Assembly: GCA_021774955.1 (NCBI GenBank)
Contig: JAJFIN010000329.1
Location: forward strand, 1 to 5,092
Direction of reading: 5' to 3'
Origin: Alphaproteobacteria bacterium
Lineage (GTDB): Bacteria > Pseudomonadota > Alphaproteobacteria > M2410
Length of the DNA stretch: 5,092 bases
Part shown: piece by piece, positions 1-5,092 of the stretch
Layout of the letters: each line of letters begins with the position of its first letter
How positions within the stretch are numbered: position 1 is the stretch's first letter
Notes under the pieces: generated by a model
Seen by the model: the letters and a program-made list of their open reading frames with translations, nothing else
Database searches by the model: none
Told to the model about the DNA's origin: nothing
Made by a program: the position numbers and the translations under genes

Positions 1-2
1 GA

Positions 3-386
3 TTAATGGCTCGGCATGTCTTTGAGACCGCCGGCATTCACAACATTAGTAAAGCCGTGGGATTTGAGTACTTTCTCGGCCTTGCCAGCGCGCCCACCGG
101 ATCGGCAATAAAGCACAATCGGTTTGGACTTGTCGGTGCCAAATTCATCAATGCGTGCATCGACCTGGTCGTGAGGAATGTTGACCGCGCCCTCGTAGGC
201 GCCCCCGGCGAACTCCTCCGGCGTGCGGACATCGACTATGAGACCCTCGGCTGCGATCATCTCAGCGACGCTGGCGCCATCGGGACCGGTAGCAGTTGCT
301 GGTTGACCCGCAAAATCTCGAACAAAGAAGGCCACAACGAGGACAAACCCAACCACAAACAAGCCGCGCGAGAAAATGCCAGACAT
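3..386 (-). CDS. Membrane-anchored or exported single-domain rhodanese (sulfurtransferase)
   Basis: This is a 127-residue single-domain rhodanese, a family that moves sulfane sulfur from a donor such as thiosulfate to a thiophilic acceptor through a cysteine persulfide. The active-site loop CRSGGR is at residues 94-99; its CX4R spacing is the short loop of sulfurtransferases, not the CX5R loop of Cdc25-like phosphatases. The conserved DVRTPEEF (52-59), GAVNIP (66-71) and the C-terminal GFTNVVNAGGL (111-121) support the fold. Residues about 8-22 are strongly hydrophobic behind a short basic N-terminus, so the domain should lie in the periplasm, either anchored or cleaved near an ATA at 30-32. 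I chose the ATG at 384-386 because GAAAGGA sits 7 bases upstream and the hydrophobic segment follows at once; the frame stays open upstream to 482, but those starts lack a ribosome site. It lies 127 bases downstream of the permease gene on the same strand. Its physiological acceptor is unknown. Confidence 0.9.
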   Translation of the reverse strand: MSGIFSRGLFVVGFVLVVAFFVRDFAGQPATATGPDGASVAEMIAAEGLIVDVRTPEEFAGGAYEGAVNIPHDQVDARIDEFGTDKSKPIVLYCRSGGRAGKAEKVLKSHGFTNVVNAGGLKDMPSH

Positions 387-393
387 CACTAAT

Positions 394-400
394 TCCTTTC
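394..400 (-). promoter_or_regulatory. Ribosome binding site of the rhodanese gene
   Basis: On the minus strand this reads GAAAGGA, 7 bases before the ATG at 384-386. It decides the start: the in-frame ATG at 405-407 and the ATG at 480-482 have no comparable purine-rich stretch at the right distance. A GTG directly before the chosen ATG is in frame but only 4 bases from the site, so the ATG is favoured. Confidence 0.7.
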
Positions 401-415
401 GATCCATGGTCACAT

Positions 416-444
416 GCCATAGCTCGAAGTTGGGAGGATCGCAA
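416..444 (-). promoter_or_regulatory. Weak sigma70-like promoter candidate for the rhodanese gene
   Basis: On the minus strand, TTGCGA (439-444) and TATGGC (416-421) are separated by 17 bases. Transcription would start near 409 and leave a leader of about 22 bases before the rhodanese ATG. Only the TTG and TAT cores match the consensus, so this could be chance. It is listed because the 127-base gap before the rhodanese is the only place in the window where an internal promoter would be expected. Confidence 0.2.
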
Positions 445-513
445 TAGGTTAAACGCTCAAACCTTGGTGAGGCGATAGACAAATGCCGATATTAGCAACG
501 TATATTTAGCATT

Positions 514-3500
514 TTAGGAGGACGCGAAAACTCTACCGGCGGCAGCGTTAAACAACCGCTTGAGCCATTCCATGAGCCGCCGTCGCTGAACCACGATGTC
601 CTCTCCAATCCCAATAAGAGCTGGGACAAGTAGTAACGTGACTGAAGTAGCAATGAGCACCCCAAAGGCAAGTGAGACCACCATCTGGGTTAAAAATGCG
701 GCTTGAACACCCTGCACCATCATGATGGGGAAAAGACCAACAAAGGTTGTTGCCGACGTCAATACGATAGGACGAAAGCGTGACTGTGCACCGTCTACCA
801 AGGCATGCCAGACATCCATGCCTTCATTTCTCAGTCGATTGATGAAATCAACCAGCACCAGATTGTCATTAATCACCACCCCAGCCGCAGCTGCAATACC
901 CAGATAGGACATGATGCTAATATCAAGACCAAAGATGAGATGACCGATGATGGCCCCCATAAATCCAAAGGGCACGGCTGTCAAAATGATAATCGGTTGG
1001 GAATAGGATCGGAAGGCAATCGCTATCAACACGTAGATCGCAACGAGAGCAAAGAAAAGTAACATCCTAAAGGCGCGCATGAAATCTTCTTGTTCTTCTT
1101 GCACTCCACGCACACCAAAATCGAGCCCCGGATAATCATCTTCCCATTTTTGATAATAGTTCTCACGCAGGTCTTCCATGATTTCCTGAGAAGTTGCACC
1201 ATCTTTCTTGAGGTTCGCCAAGACGTAATTCGTCCGTACCCCATCTTCTCGTCGGATATAGGCATAACCGGTTTGGAAATCGACATCAGCGACAACGTCA
1301 AAAGGTATTTGCTCTCCATTTGGCGTTCGAATACGCATTTCTGTTAGATTTTCAATAGAACGGCGTTCCTCAAGCGGATACCGGACCATAACCCGCACTT
1401 CATCTCTACCGCGCGGGATGCGTTCAACCTCTTCACCATAAAATGCTTGCCGAACCTGGCGTCCGACATCGGCAAGGGTGAGCGAGAGACTTTCAGCGCG
1501 CGGTTTCATGGTGAGCGCGACTTCTGGTTGACCACCGCGTTTTAGATCAAAGATGCCATAAACGCCATCATAGGTCGCCAATTGCTCGCGCATCGCCAGG
1601 GTACCTTTATCCAAACTCTCGGGGTTATCCGATGTTAGAAGAATGGCGATATCGAAGCCCTGGTCGTTAGCGGTATAGTCAAAACTAAATTCGAGCACAT
1701 CTGGTATCGCGCCAGTTAGATCTCGCCACCGGTCAGCGATCTCTGGAACGGTAATCGGCATGTCATCGAAATTGTGTAGGTCAATGGTGACCCTGACGAC
1801 ATTGTTGTCAGCGGTCCCTTTCACATTTTGAACAAACCCCCCTTCAACGTTGGGTGCCATGTCCGCGAGTTCTCTTTTGAGTTTTAGGGCTGATCGTTCA
1901 ATCTGACCCAATGCCGCCATGGTTTGTTCAAACGCAATCCCTTCCGGCAGCGTAATTTCAGCGACAATATTATCTTCGGTGAAACTCGGTGAAAAATTTG
2001 ACCGAACCCAACCTGCTGACATCAGGGCAAACGTCAGGAATAGTGCGATAATAAAACTTGCCAATGTCGCGTAGCGCCAGCTAATGCAGAATTCGACCAT
2101 CGGGCGGTAAACGGTTTTGGAGAAGTTTATCAGCCCTTGAGAAAACACGGTTTGAACTTGGCGAACGGTTTTGGACACTTGGTTTCTCGGTTCACGCTGA
2201 GGCTTCATACCCGAAAGATGGTGGGGAAGAATGAAAAGGCACTCCATGAGAGAGAACATCAGTGTCAGGATGACCACGACTGGGATCGCCGAGGTGATTT
2301 GTGCGGTTTCACCGGGTAGGAAAAAGTTGGGCACAAAAGCGATCATGGTTGTGAGCGCCGCAAAGATAATTGGTTTTGAAACGCGTTGTGCGCCCAAAAT
2401 AGACGCTTCCCGACCACGTTTACCCTCTTCTTGAGCCAGATGGATGCTCTCGCCAACAATGATCGCATCATCGACGACAATCCCTAGCACAAGCAGAAAT
2501 GCGAATGTCGATATGATGTTTATGGTGACAAATGTGTACGGGAGAATGAGGAAAGGACCTAAGAACGATATACCGATGCCAATTGTCACCCAGAAGGCAA
2601 TGAGGGGTCTTAAGAATAAAAATAGTAGGATGAAGACAAGAATCAGTCCGCCTAAGGCGTTGCCAACAAGAAGATCTATTCGTTGTTCGAAGGCAACGGA
2701 ATCATCACGCCACATCGTGAGTTCAATACCCTCAGGCATGCGGGCTTGCGCGTCTTCAACATAGGCTTTGACGCTCCGGCTCATGTCGACAACGTCAGCT
2801 GTGTTGTCCGACATGGCTTGGAGGAATACCGCCGGAACGCCGTTTAGTCGCGAAGCCGCCGGGGTTTCTTCAAAGCCGTCATTGACCACCGCGACATCGC
2901 GGACGGAGACGATTGTTCCATCGTCGCGCCTGCTTACCACGATGTCTTCGAAGTCTTTGCCGGTATAGGCTTGTCCGCGTGTCTTCAATTCGATGTCACC
3001 ACCAGCAGCCCGCAGACTTCCAGCCGGAAGATTAATGGAAGACCCGCGCACCGCCGCGACGACATCATCAAAGCTGAGACCAAATTTCCTTAGATTGTGT
3101 TCTGAAACTTCAATCGACACTTCAACATTGCGAATGCCATCCAGCTCGACCATTGAGAGGTTAGGTAGAGCGGCAAGTTCGTCGCGCATCTGCAAGCCAA
3201 GCTCGCGCAATGTGCGTTCATCGGTTTGTCCAGAGACGGCAATACTCAGAACGCGATCCTTAAATTGAATCCTTTGCACTTGAGGGGTTTCTGTTTCCCT
3301 CGGAAAGGTCACGATCGAATCGATGCGAGTTTTCACATCGTTTAAAACCTCTTGGACATCAGCGCCAATTTCGGTTTCTATGGAGACGGTTCCGATGCCT
3401 TCGCGGGCGCGGGAAATAACCCGCTTGATACCGTTGACATCGCTGAGAGCTTCTTCAATACGAATGAGAATTCGCTCTTCAATTTCACGCGGGCCAGCGC

Positions 3501-3660
3501 CTCGATAGGGCACCGACACTTCTAACCAACCAATAACAACATTGGGAAAAATGATGCGACTGATACTTGGCATGTTAGCCAGGCCACCGACAATGATCGT
3601 CAACATTAACAAGGTCGAGGCGACGTGGTTTTCAGCGAACCATCTGATTATCTTCTTCAT
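514..3660 (-). CDS. RND efflux permease, HAE (AcrB-like) type
   Basis: This is the inner-membrane pump of a tripartite RND efflux system, expected to export small molecules by proton antiport. Its 1048 residues match the family length (AcrB has 1049). The layout is the duplicated RND plan: TM1 at about 11-29, a first periplasmic loop at about 30-330, TM2-TM6 at about 332-479, TM7 at about 530-550, a second periplasmic loop at about 551-862, then TM8-TM12 at about 865-1016. TM4 carries GIVVDDAIIVGE (393-404) with the paired Asp397-Asp398 of HAE-type proton relays, which argues against a metal (HME) pump. TM10 reads GVVINDNLVLVDF (927-939), so by motif alignment the position of AcrB Lys940 is Asn931, followed by Asp932. 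The start ATG overlaps the adaptor stop in ATGA, with GAGGT 7 bases upstream. The reading frame is intact. Substrate cannot be inferred; drugs, lipophiles, bile salts or signals are all possible. Confidence 0.96.
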   Translation of the reverse strand: MKKIIRWFAENHVASTLLMLTIIVGGLANMPSISRIIFPNVVIGWLEVSVPYRGAGPREIEERILIRIEEALSDVNGIKRVISRAREGIGTVSIETEIGADVQEVLNDVKTRIDSIVTFPRETETPQVQRIQFKDRVLSIAVSGQTDERTLRELGLQMRDELAALPNLSMVELDGIRNVEVSIEVSEHNLRKFGLSFDDVVAAVRGSSINLPAGSLRAAGGDIELKTRGQAYTGKDFEDIVVSRRDDGTIVSVRDVAVVNDGFEETPAASRLNGVPAVFLQAMSDNTADVVDMSRSVKAYVEDAQARMPEGIELTMWRDDSVAFEQRIDLLVGNALGGLILVFILLFLFLRPLIAFWVTIGIGISFLGPFLILPYTFVTINIISTFAFLLVLGIVVDDAIIVGESIHLAQEEGKRGREASILGAQRVSKPIIFAALTTMIAFVPNFFLPGETAQITSAIPVVVILTLMFSLMECLFILPHHLSGMKPQREPRNQVSKTVRQVQTVFSQGLINFSKTVYRPMVEFCISWRYATLASFIIALFLTFALMSAGWVRSNFSPSFTEDNIVAEITLPEGIAFEQTMAALGQIERSALKLKRELADMAPNVEGGFVQNVKGTADNNVVRVTIDLHNFDDMPITVPEIADRWRDLTGAIPDVLEFSFDYTANDQGFDIAILLTSDNPESLDKGTLAMREQLATYDGVYGIFDLKRGGQPEVALTMKPRAESLSLTLADVGRQVRQAFYGEEVERIPRGRDEVRVMVRYPLEERRSIENLTEMRIRTPNGEQIPFDVVADVDFQTGYAYIRREDGVRTNYVLANLKKDGATSQEIMEDLRENYYQKWEDDYPGLDFGVRGVQEEQEDFMRAFRMLLFFALVAIYVLIAIAFRSYSQPIIILTAVPFGFMGAIIGHLIFGLDISIMSYLGIAAAAGVVINDNLVLVDFINRLRNEGMDVWHALVDGAQSRFRPIVLTSATTFVGLFPIMMVQGVQAAFLTQMVVSLAFGVLIATSVTLLLVPALIGIGEDIVVQRRRLMEWLKRLFNAAAGRVFASS

Positions 3661-4862
3661 TGCACAACCTCAGCAGCAAAATTGGTATCGGTTTGCGTTG
3701 ATGAATTGTCCTCAATGACCCGCACGAGCATATTCTCAGTTGCGACATCAAGGGCTGAAATACAGACCTGCTCATCGGCTAATATCTGTGCACGGACAAC
3801 GGCGAAATCGCGTTCGGTTTGCAGGACTTCTGCGGTCCGGATATGCAAGCGATTGTCACTGTCGATCACCAGGATCGAGCCATCTTGACGTACGGCTTCA
3901 CGTGGAACTTGAACAACATTTTCGAAAATGCGTCCGTCGATGCGCACTTCGACAAATAACCCCATCGGCAGCGGTATGCCGTGTTCATTGCCAGCGTAGG
4001 GATCCGACACCTGAGCGACCGCATAAACAACCCGGCTCACGGGATCGATGGCGCCTTCCGTGCGGACAATCTTTCCATGCCAGACATTGTCTTTGCCACC
4101 AAACTCAGCCCGCAATTCGACATTGGGTTGATTGCGTTCAAGGTCCGCTTTTTTGTTGGTGAGCGGAAGATTGAGTAAGGCAACCTGACGATCAGACAAA
4201 GGCAGTCTGATTTCGGCTATCGATGTGGCGTAAATTTCTGCGACCGGAACGCTGGCCGAAACATATTGACCGATGTCGACAGACCGTGTGCGAACGCGCC
4301 CAGCAAAAGGCGCTCTAAGTTCTGTGCGATCAAGACGCAATTGCGCTTCGGCGAGATCGGCTTTGGCAGATTTCAGCTTGGCTTTGGCATCAGCCATTTG
4401 AGGCAAGCGTAAGGCCAGAGGAGATGCTTCGCCATCGCCGAGTTCGTCCCATTCGCGCTTGGCTTGCGCCGATTCAGCCTGCTCGCGGATCAGGTTTTGC
4501 TGGGCCTCGGCAACGCGGGCCTCTGCTCTGATCACGGCCAGTTCATAATCTCGAGGTTCGATCCGTGCCAGCACTTCGTTGAGTTCAAAAAAACCACCGG
4601 CAACCAAGTTCGGGTTCATCTCAACGACTTTGCCAGACACCTCAGGCATCAATGTAATCTCTGTTCGCGGCACAACAGTGCCTTGCGTGACGACTTCGAC
4701 CTGATGAGCTTGCGGTGCGACCGAAACTGCCCGTACGGGGCGCGCCTCTATCTCAACTTGTTGCGCTTCCGGGTCTGGTTTGGAATTGGCAACAAGTTTA
4801 ACCAGCCCTAGTCCGACGACAAAGATCGCGACGGGTATTGTGGCTTTATAATATCGTTTCAT
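3657..4862 (-). CDS. RND efflux membrane fusion protein (periplasmic adaptor)
   Basis: This is the periplasmic adaptor that joins the RND permease to the outer membrane duct. It has 401 residues, close to AcrA and its relatives. A single hydrophobic segment at about 9-25 follows a basic N-terminus (MKRYYK); there is no lipobox cysteine, so it is probably held by an uncleaved signal anchor and is not a lipoprotein. The first lipoyl half-motif is at about 72-106 (PEVSGKVVEMNPNLVAGG, then LARIEPRDYE). A coiled-coil hairpin rich in Ala, Glu, Lys and Gln spans about 108-180. The second lipoyl half (LRAPFAGRV at 182-190, VDIGQYVS at 195-202) follows, then a beta-barrel at about 214-310 and a membrane-proximal domain at about 311-383, with VPREAV at 319-324. 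The last residues, about 385-401, are a polar tail. It begins 3 bases after the duct gene stop and overlaps the permease start by 4 bases, as expected for an operon of pump partners. Confidence 0.95.
   Translation of the reverse strand: MKRYYKATIPVAIFVVGLGLVKLVANSKPDPEAQQVEIEARPVRAVSVAPQAHQVEVVTQGTVVPRTEITLMPEVSGKVVEMNPNLVAGGFFELNEVLARIEPRDYELAVIRAEARVAEAQQNLIREQAESAQAKREWDELGDGEASPLALRLPQMADAKAKLKSAKADLAEAQLRLDRTELRAPFAGRVRTRSVDIGQYVSASVPVAEIYATSIAEIRLPLSDRQVALLNLPLTNKKADLERNQPNVELRAEFGGKDNVWHGKIVRTEGAIDPVSRVVYAVAQVSDPYAGNEHGIPLPMGLFVEVRIDGRIFENVVQVPREAVRQDGSILVIDSDNRLHIRTAEVLQTERDFAVVRAQILADEQVCISALDVATENMLVRVIEDNSSTQTDTNFAAEVVQ
3667..3671 (-). promoter_or_regulatory. Ribosome binding site of the RND permease gene
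   Basis: On the minus strand this reads GAGGT, 7 bases before the permease ATG and inside the last codons of the adaptor gene. With the 4-base ATGA overlap it supports both this start and coupled translation of adaptor and permease. Confidence 0.65.
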
Positions 4863-4865
4863 CGG

Positions 4866-5092
4866 TCAACTTCCTGAGGACAGCACCGGCACAGACACAA
4901 TCTGGTCGGCTTTGGGGGGTGTTTGGGTGGCGAGTTCAGTAGGGGGTAAATTCTCTGGATCAGGGATGCCACCGCCGAGCGCCAAATAAAGGGACACACG
5001 ATTGTCGAGACGGCGGCGTTTGAGGTTCAACAGGCTGCGTTGGGCATCCAAGCTGCGGCGTTGCGCTTCGAGGAGCTCTAAGATGCCGCTCA
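4866..5092 (-). CDS. RND outer membrane factor (TolC/OprM-like), C-terminal fragment
   Basis: Only the last 75 codons or so are present; the gene enters from the right edge with no start inside the window. The readable part begins SGILELLEAQRRSLDAQRSL and continues to RRRLDNRVSLYLALGGG. This is the end of the outer membrane efflux protein repeat: the long helix with the L-LLEAQR-(x)n-Q pattern, then the R-(x)n-LYLALGGG signature that closes the NodT/OprM group. The protein would form the trimeric outer membrane and periplasmic duct of the pump. After the LGGG there is a tail of 33 residues rich in Pro, Thr and Ser (IPDPENLPPTE, then QTPPK) ending at TGA 4866-4868. A TTG at 5049-5051 could be misread as a start, but the conserved helix runs through it, so it is an internal Leu. 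Whether the N-terminus has a lipobox, as in OprM, cannot be seen. The adaptor gene begins 3 bases further on. Confidence 0.88.
   Translation of the reverse strand, partial: SGILELLEAQRRSLDAQRSLLNLKRRRLDNRVSLYLALGGGIPDPENLPPTELATQTPPKADQIVSVPVLSSGS
4870..4875 (-). promoter_or_regulatory. Ribosome binding site of the adaptor gene
   Basis: On the minus strand this reads AGGAAG, 7 bases before the adaptor ATG at 4860-4862. It lies within the last codons of the upstream outer membrane factor gene, whose TGA is at 4866-4868. It confirms the start and fits termination-reinitiation between the two genes. Confidence 0.7.

Noticed and set aside
6..392. Open frame of 128 codons on the plus strand opposite the rhodanese.
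   Set aside because: It is an antisense shadow of a clearly recognisable rhodanese. Its translation shows no domain or hydrophobic pattern I recognise.
387..482. Upstream extension of the rhodanese to the ATG at 480-482 or the ATG at 405-407.
   Set aside because: Neither start has a ribosome site, and the extension would place up to 32 polar residues before the signal segment.
481..514. Inverted repeat aaatgc / gcattt just past the permease stop, as a possible terminator.
   Set aside because: The stem is only 6 base pairs and AT-rich, the loop is 22 bases, and no U-run follows on the minus strand. It does not look like an intrinsic terminator.
1026..1347. Overlapping open frames on both strands inside the permease gene.
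   Set aside because: They lie within an intact 1048-codon RND frame; no frameshift is needed there and neither translation resembles a protein family.
3740..4162. Open frame of 140 codons on the plus strand inside the adaptor gene.
   Set aside because: The opposite strand encodes a well-conserved membrane fusion protein. The plus-strand translation is rich in Arg, His and Cys without family motifs, as expected of a shadow frame.
4464..4811. Open frame of 115 codons on the plus strand opposite the N-terminal half of the adaptor.
   Set aside because: It overlaps the lipoyl and hairpin coding region entirely and shows no recognisable motif.
5049..5051. TTG as a start of a separate 61-residue protein.
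   Set aside because: The frame continues upstream to the window edge with the conserved C-terminal helix of an outer membrane factor, so this is an internal codon.

Overview
This window is one strand-consistent block of efflux genes. Every gene supported by the sequence lies on the minus strand, so transcription runs from the right edge to the left. In that order the genes are: the 3' end of a TolC/OprM-type outer membrane factor (4866-5092, running off the right edge), a complete RND membrane fusion protein (3657-4862), a complete RND inner-membrane permease (514-3660), and a small membrane-anchored or exported single-domain rhodanese (3-386).

The first three encode the three layers of a tripartite RND efflux pump: exit duct, periplasmic adaptor and proton-driven permease. 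They are tightly packed. The duct gene ends 3 bases before the adaptor start, and the adaptor and permease genes overlap by 4 bases (ATGA). Both starts have a purine-rich ribosome binding site 7 bases upstream, so this is almost certainly one operon with coupled translation. The permease has the TM4 Asp-Asp pair typical of HAE-type drug/hydrophobe exporters and not of metal (HME) pumps. The actual substrate cannot be read from the sequence.

A 127-base gap separates the permease from the rhodanese. I found no convincing intrinsic terminator and only a weak promoter-like pair there, so the rhodanese may be a fourth cistron or have its own promoter. It carries a CRSGGR active-site loop and an N-terminal hydrophobic segment that should place its catalytic domain in the periplasm. 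A functional link to the pump is not shown.

The organism is a Gram-negative bacterium, because a three-layer envelope pump needs an outer membrane. Mid-range GC and the general look of the proteins fit a proteobacterium, perhaps an environmental alphaproteobacterium, but this is a weak inference. There are no tRNA or rRNA genes, mobile elements, CRISPR arrays or notable repeats. Coding density is high and no gap exceeds 300 bases. I see no sign of an undescribed system. The points most worth a second look are the unusual TM10 proton-relay residues of the permease and the rhodanese next to the pump.
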